Assembly: GCF_031143425.1 (NCBI RefSeq)
Contig: NC_090451.1
Coordinates: forward strand, 664,606,575 to 664,670,574
Direction of reading: 5' to 3'
From: Pleurodeles waltl
Lineage: Eukaryota; Chordata; Amphibia; Caudata; Salamandridae
DNA length: 64,000 nucleotides
The position numbers and the translations under genes were made by a program. Positions within the stretch are counted from its first letter, which is position 1; each line of letters opens with the position of its first letter. This document shows, piece after piece, positions 59,101-64,000 of this stretch. The notes beneath the pieces were generated by a model. The model did not search any database. It was not told the DNA's origin and saw only the letters and a program-made list of their open reading frames with translations.

Positions 59101-61884
59101 TGTTCCTTCCTCTCCCTTCCCAACCTTTAAAGATTTTCTGGTGACGAGCTTTGGATCTGTTACGTTGAGGTGCGGGCTCACTGCGAACGTTGTCTTACCA
59201 ATGGTGACTTCGTTCTTCAAAGTGAACTACTTGTTTTTTTAACTCTTTTGCTGTGGACCTCCTGGAATGAGTTAAGAGGACCTAGGGCATGCCTGAGAAA
59301 CCTTAAAGGTGTGATGGCATGAACATCAATACGCTAAAATGTCAGGGGTAGTGGAGGTGATATCACTCGCCATTTAACTTTTAGTTTTTTACTTCCACTC
59401 ACACTTGCATGCTTACACATACACACAAATTTACACATACACACACTTGCTCTCACAAATGCATCCTAATCCGCAAGCAGCCACACAACTTACATTTAAA
59501 ATCCTTTTTTACTTGCCTCAGCTGGCAGGGAGGGTGATATTCCAGCAAATTGTAATTCATTTTTTTAACCTAATAGTGAATAATAAAATATTATTCTCTC
59601 TTATTGTAATCAAAAAAATTGACAGACAACAAGGAAAGTGGAGCTGTCTTTGTGTTCCTGGCCCTGATTTTGCCCCCTGTGAGGCCAGAGGTAGCAAAGG
59701 CAGTGTCAGGGGTTGCAAGGTGCAAGCCAGGTGTCACAGCTGTGACCCCTAAAAGACGACCATGTGCGATGGTGCTTTGGCTGTTGATCCAGCCCAGTGA
59801 TCTTGTTACTAGTTTTAATATTATCCATTTTCCCAACGAGGAAAGATGTGTTGTAATCTCTGTTCATGTGGTGCCATGCAGTTCCCCATTATCCACTCCA
59901 TGTCACATTTGTACCCTTCGTATGTTCCCTCCTCCTCGTTCCCAGTTCCTACTTTGCCTCGTTGGTGCTTGCCCCTCTGATGTACCTACCTTAGAATGGT
60001 AGCTGGATACCTCACAAGATGTGGTTCTGTTGAGTTGAGGCGCACCGTCTGGCTGCGACTGAATTGTCGTTAAACAAGCTTCCGTTCTTTTAATAAACTG
60101 CTTTTTTGTTAACTCTCTTTTTTGTTGTTGTCGGCCTTCTGAATGTTAACCTTAAATGTTCCCTTTCTATGTATAATCTCCACCAATAGTCTATACTTCA
60201 TCTCCTGCACTGATGCTACTCTGCTTTACATCACAGTACTCATAGTGGGACTCTCAAACAACTTTTTGATTAGGTGATTAAATCAAGTACGTTATGAATG
60301 CAAAGGAGGGAACCTTTTCTGGGTTTAATCAGACTTTAAAGGAACATACTTAATGTCGCGCTGTCTCATCCTACTGCCAAATTCACATTTTGTGTTGTAA
60401 GAGATACTTATAACTGCTAACGTACAACTCTACTCCTGCAATCAGGTGTTCAGGGAAAAGTAATTTTATATATATAGCAGTCCATGCTAGGAGTCAGAGC
60501 TTTGGTACAGATTTGGGGATGAGCTGGAGGTTCTATTGCATTTGCCATACTACATATTAGGAGAATCAGCTTATAGAAAAACATATCAAAGAAGAGAAAC
60601 GTTCAACATTTCTTCTGGTCCTCTTCGATTCAGTTGGGGAACATCTTCCCTTGTCATGTTATGGAAACTTACATGGCTCCAAACGTAATACTCTGCATGA
60701 CTGTATTAATAAGAATAGCCATTAAACCAAGTGGTTTCTTGATGCTTTGTAATTGTAATTAGCCGATACTGATTGTACCTGTCTTAGAAAAAAATTCAGT
60801 TGAGAAATAGACTGAGTTACTACATACATGACAATTGCCTTCTGCATGGTTTCAGTATGTGGCAAGTGTTTTGATAGTTTATAATTCATGTATGACTCTT
60901 AAATCTGAAACTCTCTATTCTTCATCTACCGGTTGCGTGCATTAAAACAAACAATCAGCCATATTGGGTGCATAAAAGGGTTATGTTTACTGCGCACAGT
61001 GCAAACTGTTATTGTCTCAGCATAAGTTTGGAAGTATGATATTGTATGTTAATTGTCTAGTCCACCAGATCCCTTTCACATGAATTGACAGTCCAATTCT
61101 CGTTTTTTTTTTTAATGTTGAGCCACTATTCTATGTTAAAACCTAGAACGTGAATAACAACTTCCTGAAACGTACACTAGGTATTTAAGTCATTTGTTCT
61201 CAAAGCATGCGACTTGCTCCTCTGCCACTAGGTTGCGTCGGAAGAGCTGACGCTGGTCCATAACCTGAGGAAGATGGTGCACAATGACTGGGTGAGTTTG
61301 ACATCAATGGGCTTCTGAAAACTCCTGTTACACCTACGATTGAATAAATGGCTGCTGTGAGAGGAGTGACTGTATGCATGTTCTTCTACAATGGTTGATC
61401 AACGAATGGACGAATGCAGGCACTTATGAGAAGGGTGAGGAAGCCAGCACGACCTGCTATCAAACCATATAAAGGCACGTCTGATGCAGCAGGAACTCCT
61501 AATGGAAGCATCTGAGATGTGTGGACCCTACTCCAGTTCTGCATAGCTTTGTTCTGGGCCATGGAGAGGCTTGTGTCTACGTTGCATGCAAATGCTATAT
61601 CAGCCAAATGGCTGCCTACTCTTGTCTTCTAATTAAAAATAAAGGATTCAGGACTATCATCTATGAGAGAAACATAAGTGATGGTACTCCCTTGGGAGAA
61701 TGGGCAAGGAAGAAAGCATAATTACAACCGATTCATATACCGTTTTGGCTCTTGGCTGAATAATATATTAAGTGGCTTTGCTGTTGTTTTTTAGAACGGA
61801 GGTGCCATAGTGATGACTGTGGCCCAGACTGGATCCCTTTTCATGCCCGTCTCCGCATATCTCCCTCATGAGCTACTGGGAAAG
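20068..61884 (+). CDS. DAP3, mitochondrial ribosomal protein mS29 (spliced CDS, 3' end outside window)
   Basis: DAP3 is a P-loop nucleotide-binding protein of the mitochondrial small ribosomal subunit head, also studied as death-associated protein 3. Ten coding exons in this span, all in agreeing phase, give 331 residues. They comprise a presequence, the variable N-terminal region, the QHYSIP and LFPGGLP blocks, Walker A GQRGTGKS (exon 6), [13 protein letters not shown] (exon 7), the Walker B-like strand [11 protein letters not shown] (exon 9) and the QTGSLF segment (exon 11). The human protein has 398 residues and the same number up to this point, so about 67 residues remain to the right. 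No exon is interrupted. Introns range from 0.5 to 26.8 kb. The promoter is TATA-less with YY1 and ETS sites. Confidence 0.95.
20110..23054. other. DAP3 intron 2, first part
   Basis: No gene recognised. Near 21966 the string CAAGCATTGGCAAAGCC matches the reverse complement of 4724-4749, marking a dispersed repeat of unknown type. A GA run (GAGAGAGAGAG) lies near 21153. Confidence 0.5.
23055..25500 (+). mobile_element. Decayed LTR related to the outer Gmr1-like element
   Basis: The stretch is collinear with the 2.69-kb LTR at 30371-33059 but strongly diverged. Corresponding blocks include GGTTCCTGCTAATCAGGACCCCAG against GCCTGCTAACCAGGCCCCAG, the shared phrase GGGCTGCAGCAT followed by TGCCACCC, and a GAGCTATTTAGGG core-promoter region against the outer LTR's TTTAAGGGC. 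No internal Gag or Pol follows on the right, so it is probably a solo or truncated LTR of a related family in the same orientation. Its ends are approximate. Confidence 0.55.
25501..30365. other. DAP3 intron 2, middle part
   Basis: No gene, exon or terminal-repeat element recognised. It includes a short ATTC repeat near 27947-27963. Composition is AT-rich and open frames are short. Confidence 0.5.
30366..30370. repeat. Target-site duplication AATGG, left copy of outer element
   Basis: AATGG directly precedes the 5' LTR and recurs at 46678-46682 after the 3' LTR, as expected for a 5-bp Ty3-type integration. Confidence 0.85.
30371..33059 (+). repeat. 5' LTR of outer Gmr1-like element (2689 bp)
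   Basis: It is nearly identical to 43996-46677. Differences seen: a 6-bp GGCCCC indel near 31315, a 1-bp indel in a C run near 32223, and single substitutions near 31155, 31342, 31827, 32236 and 32519. A TATA-like ATTTAA lies inside a perfect palindrome at 31571-31595, so transcription probably starts near 31615. AATAAA occurs near 30988 and 32792. Short open frames inside are chance. The LTR is exceptionally long for a Ty3-type element. Confidence 0.92.
31571..31595. promoter_or_regulatory. Palindrome over the outer LTR core promoter
   Basis: GCCCTTAAAT and ATTTAAGGGC are perfect 10-base inverted arms around TTAGT; the right arm contains the TATA-like ATTTAA. The same palindrome is kept at 45190-45214. 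It may be the TATA element with a symmetric protein site. Confidence 0.5.
33061..33078 (+). promoter_or_regulatory. Probable primer-binding site of outer element
   Basis: TGGTGGATCAGCGGTGGG starts one base after the 5' LTR. It begins with TGG, the complement of tRNA CCA ends, and resembles a leucine-tRNA type site (TGGTGGCAGCGGTGGG) with two extra bases. The tRNA identity is a tentative inference. Confidence 0.5.
33324..34730 (+). pseudogene. Outer element gag, frameshifted, with SCAN-like region
   Basis: The first frame (33324-33587) gives an acidic N-terminal part with a short basic, helix-forming stretch. It ends at TGA 33585-33587. The remaining Gag continues in another frame that is open from the C run near 33541 through ATG 33692. 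In that second part (numbered from 33692), residues about 124-208 resemble the SCAN domain (YRIRFR, then W-DF, LDGW, and L-EHLL), followed by a K/G/Q-rich linker. A zinc knuckle follows with the unusual spacing C-x2-C-x4-H-x6-C at residues 278-293. A 1-base indel in the C homopolymer explains the shift. SCAN domains of vertebrate transcription factors are known to derive from Gmr1-like Gag. Confidence 0.85.
34730..34829 (+). pseudogene. Outer element protease, 5' part, split by insertion
   Basis: The gag frame continues without a stop into an aspartic protease with the active-site codons for DTGA at 34793-34804. After GAGAAAC the inner element begins. The rest of the protease frame resumes at 40753. 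The open frame that crosses into the inner LTR (to 35605) is a chimera of the junction and not a gene. Confidence 0.85.
34825..34829. repeat. Target-site duplication GAAAC, left copy of inner element
   Basis: GAAAC precedes the inner 5' LTR and recurs at 40748-40752 after the inner 3' LTR. Confidence 0.88.
34830..34924. repeat. CpG-dense foldback at the U3 head of the inner LTR
   Basis: CGCGGTGCG (34840-34848) and GAGCCGAA (34853-34860) pair with TTCGGCTC (34881-34888) and CGCACCGCG (34895-34903). Outer CGCGCCGCG and CGCGGCGCG blocks extend the symmetry. The same lies at 39970-40064. Such a CpG cluster could be a methylation target or protein-binding region. Confidence 0.6.
35231..35237 (+). 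promoter_or_regulatory. TATA box of the inner element
   Basis: TATATAA lies 31 bases before the GCGCTGCAA block at 35262, placing the transcript 5' end at that block. The copy in the 3' LTR is at 40371-40377. Confidence 0.7.
35262..35270 (+). promoter_or_regulatory. Predicted RNA 5' end, self-primer block (GCGCTGCAA)
   Basis: This nonamer is the exact reverse complement of TTGCAGCGC at 35610-35618 directly after the LTR, and it falls where transcription should start given the TATA box. In Tf1 of fission yeast, the first bases of the transcript pair with such a site to prime reverse transcription. Confidence 0.6.
35610..35618 (+). promoter_or_regulatory. Primer-binding site of the inner element, self-priming type
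   Basis: TTGCAGCGC begins two bases after the 5' LTR. No TGG follows the LTR, so a normal tRNA-primed site is absent. Perfect 9-base complement to the predicted transcript start at 35262-35270. Confidence 0.6.
35646..36563 (+). CDS. Inner element Gag (sushi-like), intact
   Basis: The frame is open from inside the LTR, but the ATG at 35646 (starting [13 protein letters not shown]) is the first sensible start after the primer site and gives 305 residues. It has an N-terminal coiled-coil-like stretch ([17 protein letters not shown]), a capsid region of the retrotransposon Gag/PEG10 type (residues about 55-205), a basic linker, and a zinc knuckle C-x2-C-x4-H-x4-C ([14 protein letters not shown]) near residue 277. 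Stop TAA at 36561-36563. The end overlaps pol, and the slippery heptamer lies seven codons before the stop. Confidence 0.9.
   Translation: MDNTVAAAADPEQSLLTTIQQQAQELQQLRNENAALRQALALRTSDVPTISASTPCFSGEPTKLREFLDALTVYFAFRPTQFSHDRTKVGYLISALSGPALAWATPMVSSDDPVLSDYSAIVSRFKQMFSRPGLEASAEEALCDIQQGSQDVLQYITRFRQLAAETTWVERTLVTLFRRGLKEEIKDELVHSTRAEDLRGLMDQALSIEYRLRERRSEKKRSRGFTQPSSSRAYLQRSEEPRTPARDIEGEPMQVDTTRGPLSASEREDRRKRGLCLYCGSAGHILRTCPVRPSRPSGNATSRPL
36536..36597 (+). promoter_or_regulatory. -1 ribosomal frameshift element between gag and pol
   Basis: The slippery heptamer GGGAAAC (36536-36542) is set as G-GGA-AAC in the gag frame, the required phase. After a 7-base spacer, CCCGTCCTCT (36550-36559) pairs perfectly with AGAGGACGGG (36570-36579). 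The loop bases GAAGG (36564-36568) can pair with CCTTC (36593-36597), giving an H-type pseudoknot. The heptamer is identical to that of PEG10, a domesticated sushi-type gene. Pol is in the -1 frame, as required. Confidence 0.85.
36542..40150 (+). CDS. Inner element Pol: PR-RT-RNaseH-IN-chromodomain, intact frame
   Basis: The frame is open from 36470 and is entered by frameshift; residues here are counted from 36470. Protease has DCGAS at residue 76, where D-S/T-GA is usual. RT has [16 protein letters not shown] and YLDD at 398-401. RNase H has VTDASE and the E-LAL helix. Integrase has an HHCC zinc finger (about 744-786) and D, D, E positions at codons near 38911, 39091 and 39199. The C-terminal chromodomain (about 1104-1152) has the IHWKGYP core with W-E-D after it. 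There is no stop before the 3' LTR: the last 59 or so residues are encoded by U3, with the stop at 40148-40150. Confidence 0.9.
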   Translation, partial: RHLPSSVRRERTGSTAIPSISSFNDNTTALFIFPVLLQLPDGRQEKTMALLDCGASGIYMDKTWAAANLVPTQAKEVPEQVHTVDGSLISSGPVDTTTLMLSLQVGNHQEHISFDLITSPNHTIILGIPWLIRHNPYINWVTRTVSLSSQFCHENCFTSDKYWSPKRSLATEGATGMSINTVQGVPDHYLEFQDIFQKPSKPVLPPHREYDCAIPLEPGTIVPFGRMYSLTEPEREVLKEYLDENIQSGLIVPSSSPAGAPLFFVPKKTKDLRPCLDFRGLNKITIKDRYPLPLIRDILEAIRGAQRFTKLDLRGAYHLLRIREGDEWKTAFRTPFGHFEYRVMPFGLTNAPAIFQRFMDSVFSDLLNQTVVIYLDDILIYSRNPELHTSHVKQVLQRLRDHQLFCKPEKCEFDITEVKYLGYHLSPTGIAMDQEKVQAILEWPSPSTIKETQCFLGLANFYRQFILDFASQTSHITHTLKKDNLKKGFVWTEAAEAAFQSLKRAFTQAPILRHPDTTKQFIVVTDASERAIGAVLLQRQEDDGLEHPVFYLSHILSTAEQHYSVLERELLALKTACLEWRQFLMGSKEPFEVRTDHRNLQCLRNFVCQNSRQARWAFFFSQYDFYITYIPGSQNILADALSRRYPECSPSSSQYLLEPSKIIGVAQSFLEEVQQEYANQSDHDMEELRPLLYKKQGYFYYQDLIFLPTNKVQKKALQMCHDSPVAGHRGIKATQELLSRFFWWPTWKLDVERYVQACPICAQVKIPHTRPAGLLQPLPVPSAPWHTISTDFMCSLPPSAGNRVIMVTVDSFTKMAHFTGLKKLPTSQELGQIFIDHVFRLHGLPHTIISDRGPQYISRFWKHFCKILNMNRALSSGFHPQTNGQTERLNQGLEQYLRCFCNSTQSNWSTYLSLAEFSYNNSVHSASKVTPFFCSYGFHPTSFPTSPQSNSPLPAINYFSKRLLQLHKLIRSNLLHTKRYMKKAADKRRTTNPNYHLQDKVWLSSKFLPSRLSQNKFTPRYYGPFRILQLVNPVTVRLHLPHTWKIHPVFHVSQLKPYVPDPYSRQFPCPPPVLVNDAPEYEVQEICDSRLFHKRLQYLIHWKGYPLSECSWEDASSVHAPLLTQRFHCLFPLKPGPSGGGPTVAPRGAARAESSTSTGRSARAAHRVIKTRRAPSLSCAFRGPRFAWGLVLPSAFHCPRGL
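39955..39964 (+). promoter_or_regulatory. Polypurine tract of the inner element
   Basis: GGGAGGGGGA lies five bases before the inner 3' LTR and would prime plus-strand DNA synthesis. Confidence 0.75.
39970..40747 (+). repeat. 3' LTR of inner sushi-like element (778 bp)
   Basis: Same length as and no visible difference from 34830-35607, implying very recent insertion. Its first part encodes the C-terminal tail of Pol. Confidence 0.93.
40748..40752. repeat. Target-site duplication GAAAC, right copy of inner element
   Basis: Identical to 34825-34829; the outer element's protease frame resumes directly after it. Confidence 0.88.
40753..40925 (+). pseudogene. Outer element protease, 3' part
   Basis: Ignoring the inner element and one duplication (5923 bases), the gag-protease frame continues here and ends at a TGA preceded by a CCC codon (about 40923). 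The pol frame is open from 40873 in the +1 frame relative to it, an overlap of about 50 bases. Either a +1 frameshift or internal initiation would express pol, or an indel has disturbed the junction. Confidence 0.7.
40873..43962 (+). pseudogene. Outer element Pol with integrase before RT; two lesions
   Basis: First ATG at 40909. The linker is followed by an integrase zinc finger (GHLGQT to CPTC, 41395-41500) and the catalytic core with [14 protein letters not shown] and NGLVERFNK (to about 41890). The integrase C-terminal barrel follows (to about 42400), then RT ([26 protein letters not shown]) and RNase H ([17 protein letters not shown]), ending at TAG 43960-43962. The RT catalytic motif reads YLGD at 43123-43134, where YLDD is expected, so one metal-binding aspartate is gone. 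A TAG at 43384-43386 interrupts the conserved LGLTG-YRRF block between RT and RNase H. Both lesions predict no RT activity. Confidence 0.9.
43981..43992 (+). promoter_or_regulatory. Polypurine tract of the outer element (G12)
   Basis: Twelve consecutive G residues lie three bases before the 3' LTR start at 43996. Position and composition fit a polypurine tract, though its length may have changed by slippage. Confidence 0.7.
43996..46677 (+). repeat. 3' LTR of outer Gmr1-like element (2682 bp)
   Basis: Partner of 30371-33059 with five substitutions and two indels counted by eye, about 0.2 percent difference. It ends 242 bases before DAP3 exon 3. Confidence 0.92.
46678..46682. repeat. Target-site duplication AATGG, right copy of outer element
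   Basis: Identical to 30366-30370, directly after TTCCTACA of the 3' LTR. Confidence 0.85.
46920..47045 (+). CDS. DAP3 exon 3
   Basis: Acceptor TTCTTTGCAG and donor CCG|GTGAGT. 42 codons in phase 0, including the conserved pattern E-PRAI-RT-E-DP seen in vertebrate DAP3. The 5' end joins exon 2 after a glutamine codon. It is the first exon after the 26.8-kb intron carrying the nested retroelements. Confidence 0.9.
47046..51701. other. DAP3 intron 3
   Basis: No gene seen apart from the foldback element at 50609-50778. An AAAT microsatellite-like run lies near 49440-49456. The acceptor of exon 4 is preceded by an unusually long T tract (51666-51694, with two A residues inside). Confidence 0.6.
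50609..50778. mobile_element. Foldback MITE, 170 bp
   Basis: GGGCCTGATTTAGA at the left is the inverse of TCTAAATCAGGCCC at the right. Inside, GGGTTACTCCGTCACAAC pairs with GTTGTGACGGAGTAACCC, and AATCTAAATCCCATT pairs with AATGGGATTTAGATT around a six-base centre. Nearly the whole element is one imperfect hairpin. GGGCCTGATTT ends are reminiscent of Harbinger-type MITEs, but no clear target duplication is visible, so the superfamily is left open. Confidence 0.8.
51702..51803 (+). CDS. DAP3 exon 4
   Basis: Acceptor GCTACAG and donor CAG|GTGCTT, 34 codons, phase 0 at both ends. It encodes the conserved RGQHYSIP and [10 protein letters not shown] blocks, which closely resemble mammalian DAP3 at this position. 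Confidence 0.95.
52737..52845 (+). CDS. DAP3 exon 5
   Basis: Acceptor TTTCTTCAG and donor TTT|GTATCC. 36 codons plus one base. Encodes [18 protein letters not shown] and a conserved segment ending in VRYVI, just before the P-loop. The final T joins AT of exon 6 to make the tyrosine codon. Confidence 0.95.
52846..54092. other. DAP3 intron 5
   Basis: No feature recognised. The frame at 53287-53646 shows no similarity to known families. Confidence 0.5.
54093..54185 (+). CDS. DAP3 exon 6, P-loop exon
   Basis: Acceptor GCATCAAG, a weak one with little pyrimidine directly before it, and donor GATG|GTAAGA. It has two bases, 30 codons and one base. It encodes Walker A GQRGTGKS (G-x4-GKS), which binds the nucleotide phosphates, then [17 protein letters not shown], matching the vertebrate DAP3 motif region. 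The reading frame here is different from the longest local open frame, so simple ORF calling misses this exon. Confidence 0.93.
55365..55495 (+). CDS. DAP3 exon 7
   Basis: Acceptor TTATTGCAG and donor CGG|GTGAGT. Two bases complete an alanine codon, then 43 codons ending in phase 0. Encodes [11 protein letters not shown] and [16 protein letters not shown], both highly conserved in vertebrate DAP3. Confidence 0.96.
55496..56756. other. DAP3 intron 7
   Basis: No gene proven. A minus-strand patch (about 56040-56260) reads as a moderately protein-like segment, but I cannot assign it. A T-rich tract lies near 55530. Confidence 0.4.
56757..56837 (+). CDS. DAP3 exon 8
   Basis: Acceptor TGGTTCAG and donor CAG|GTAAGG, 27 codons in phase 0. 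Encodes the KY-W-KREST and [10 protein letters not shown] segment of DAP3. Confidence 0.95.
56838..57984. other. DAP3 intron 8
   Basis: Nothing recognised beyond homopolymer runs (G run near 57388, A run near 57919-57931). Confidence 0.5.
57985..58143 (+). CDS. DAP3 exon 9
   Basis: Acceptor GCAAAG and donor CCG|GTATGT, 53 codons in phase 0. Contains [11 protein letters not shown] and the Walker B-like strand [12 protein letters not shown], where the aspartate is expected near the bound nucleotide. Confidence 0.96.
58144..61231. other. DAP3 intron 9
   Basis: No gene recognised. A CA-rich microsatellite-like tract lies at about 59418-59450. Long frames on the minus strand (58205-58882) and plus strand near 58973-59128 have no motif and look like chance. 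Confidence 0.5.
61232..61291 (+). CDS. DAP3 exon 10
   Basis: Acceptor TGCCACTAG and donor TGG|GTGAGT, 20 codons in phase 0, encoding [17 protein letters not shown], conserved in DAP3. Too short for standard ORF listing. Confidence 0.95.
61795..61884 (+). CDS. DAP3 exon 11
   Basis: Acceptor TTTTTTAG and donor AAAG|GTGAGC, 30 codons in phase 0. Encodes GGAIV and QTGSLF, then [10 protein letters not shown], which in mammals precedes the final exons. The remaining C-terminal coding part is not found before 64000. Confidence 0.95.
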
Positions 61885-64000
61885 GTGAGCAATGAAAACT
61901 GACGTGTAAGCGCTCTGGGAAAGATATCTGAAACCAGCAGACTCAACAATAATAGTCGTATTGAAATAATTTAAATTGTGTCTGAAAGCCATGTCAGTTC
62001 ATCCTGATTTATAATGAAGCACGTATTCTGGATGTTTCAATAGAGTATGACACAATATTTTAACAGCTTGTACTTATGATATTAATTGAAAAGTGACTAA
62101 TTGAATGCCACTTGCAAGTTCCATCCAGTGCATTGTTTCTATCTTTATGTAGTTAAGTTGGGAAAGTTTAACTTGTTGGTATGAAAGTTTTTAGTGTTGC
62201 TGTTTACCATGGGAGTGTCAGTAATTGGTATGGTTGGCGCTTTCATAGCACACAGTATGCCAATAGTATGGCAAAGCAGGGCTTAGACCCTTTACAAAAC
62301 CACTGATGCTCCACAAATGACCTCGCCCTTTGCGCCGTCTTTATAGTTATTTTCCAATATCACTCTCGTTCCTAGTGAGGAGCAGATTGTAGAGAGAACG
62401 TGCAGTTGTGTTTAATAATGTGTGGGTGAAGGGACTCTTCCATAATTCAATTCATAATTAACTTCAGGATCTGTCAAGGCCTATTTGATAAAGATAACAT
62501 TAGAGTCCATAAAATAGGTGTCATGGCGATGACTACCAGGGGATTCCTTACAAAGCGTATATATCGCAACTTAATAATCAACGGTTTGAGGTACACAAAA
62601 AAGTATGATGTCTGAACCTGCCTTAAAGTCTTGATCTCTGCACCTTAGCCCTACCTCCCTTCTGGAAACTATCACTTACAAGTGATTTTTTATATAACAC
62701 AAAACCACAAATAATGAGGATTGCACATCTTCAGAAACATCTTGCAGTCAAGGTAGGATTTTCCAGCACCACAATTGTCAGCTGTGAAATTGCAAAAGCC
62801 GGTGACTTTATAAGAAATATTGGAAACAGCTTGGATGATTGTTTAGCTGAGCATTACTAAGATTAAATTATATTACCTGGCTGAGAAAAGCCTCTAACCT
62901 ATTCCGGGACATGAGGCACCATCAAAGATCGCGAAAGGCAACACACTCCAAATGAGGATCAAGAAAATGATTCTTCAGAAGAGAAGGCACACTTAAATAA
63001 TGGGAATAGAGTCGGTGAGTAGAATCTCCATATGAGAACAAAATGTGCAGCAAGTCTGTTTCACCACCTTAACCTCAGGCCTTCTGCAATGCAGTCATCC
63101 AGATGGCTACGGAAAATTCCAAATTGAGATGAGAAATGAGGAGTAAGAGATGACTTCTTCATGGAGTAGATGTACAGCTTTTACAGTAATCACAAAAAGT
63201 AAAAGACATAGTTTTAGAAATCTGCAACAGTGTAGGTGTCGGACTCTCCATCCCTATTTCCTTGAGTTAAAGGCAGTATATGCTAATTGTCTCAATATAT
63301 GAATCCATGCTTCACGTCTTAATAATATGTTTGTTATATTGTTTTACTGCTGAAAGGTCTCTCCGTTGGATAACCTTATTCAAAACACATCTAATAATTC
63401 TTGATTCCAAATTACACACAATTTTCATGCATGCATATGTTAATGGCCCCAAAGAATTGCAGATCATACAGTGGTCCTTCATCAGGTAGAATGTTGTTAT
63501 TGTATCCTGCAATAGCAATCAAAACATACTATGATAATCTTTTAATCAATTAAACCATATAGCTACAAGTTACAAATATTACCAATAAAGCTAATTTCCA
63601 CCTAGTGACACGGATTGGCCAATAGGCGGAAAATCTGCACGACTAAGTTTAGCAGGAATGTGTATTTCCACATTTACCTCTTTTATCTTATTTTCCTCCT
63701 CTGCCATAATATTAGTCCCAATGGAGAAACCACCCTCTACACTTCATGAAATTTGGGGCTGTGCAGTTCCCAGCCCTGAAACTGAGCTACCACCACCTTT
63801 TTTGGAAATATCTTGGCTGTGGAAAGCCCCCTTTCCAGCCCTTATCCATAAACTGGTGGATTTTACACATCTGTTTGTTCTAATGATGATACAATTCCGA
63901 AAAGTCCACTTATTAGAACTGTAATAACAATGTCTGAAAGTCAATAGCGTTGTGACTCGGGCCCATAAAATTGTGCCAACCACAGACTGACTATCTATCC
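61885..64000. other. DAP3 intron 11, partial
   Basis: I searched for the expected last coding part (EGFDALDPF-like) and did not find it, so this is intron to the window edge. No mobile element recognised. Confidence 0.6.

Noticed and set aside
1..64000. tRNA, rRNA, snRNA genes and CRISPR arrays
   Set aside because: I looked for T-loop/anticodon patterns, conserved rRNA strings and regular repeat-spacer series and saw none.
61885..64000. Last DAP3 coding exons
   Set aside because: No stretch here encodes the expected C-terminal segment in any frame with splice sites.

Overview
The window is vertebrate nuclear DNA, most likely from a large-genome salamander or newt. The class of organism is inferred from one gene spread over at least 47 kb with kilobase-scale introns, almost wholly repeat-derived introns, and recent Ty3-type LTR retrotransposons of the Gmr1-like and sushi-like kinds. 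The sequence has no bacterial-style gene packing, operons or CRISPR arrays.

The one host gene I can prove is DAP3 (mitochondrial small-subunit ribosomal protein mS29) on the + strand. I identified a candidate non-coding exon 1 (to 14147) and ten coding exons: 20068-20109, 46920-47045, 51702-51803, 52737-52845, 54093-54185, 55365-55495, 56757-56837, 57985-58143, 61232-61291 and 61795-61884. Each internal exon is bounded by AG and GT, all phases agree, and together they encode 331 residues including the P-loop. The last roughly 67 residues lie beyond the right edge. Upstream is a CpG island (about 12690-13180) that may be the promoter of a minus-strand head-to-head neighbour.

Layout: 1-12690 is intergenic and holds a hAT-type transposon with perfect target duplications (3009-4180), a degenerate satellite-like tract (4306-4655) and an L1-like LINE 3' fragment (8690-10168). 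Intron 1 contains an old, internally deleted minus-strand Ty3-type element (14672-18162). Intron 2 is 26.8 kb and holds a decayed LTR relative (about 23055-25500) and the main attraction, a nest of two recent LTR retrotransposons (30371-46677). The remaining introns hold mostly unrecognised sequence and one foldback MITE (50609-50778).

The nest: the outer element has 2.69-kb LTRs, an AATGG target duplication and the unusual domain order Gag-PR-IN-RT-RNaseH. That order, with a SCAN-like Gag, marks a Gmr1-like element. It is broken by a gag frameshift, a substitution in the RT catalytic motif, an in-frame TAG, and insertion of the inner element 26 bases past its protease active-site codons. The inner element is a sushi-like chromovirus of 5918 bp with apparently identical 778-bp LTRs, a GAAAC target duplication, intact gag and pol frames, a PEG10-type -1 frameshift signal with a pseudoknot-capable stem, a C-terminal chromodomain, and a predicted RNA 5' end complementary to its primer site, suggesting Tf1-style self-priming. 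Both elements lie in the sense direction of DAP3.
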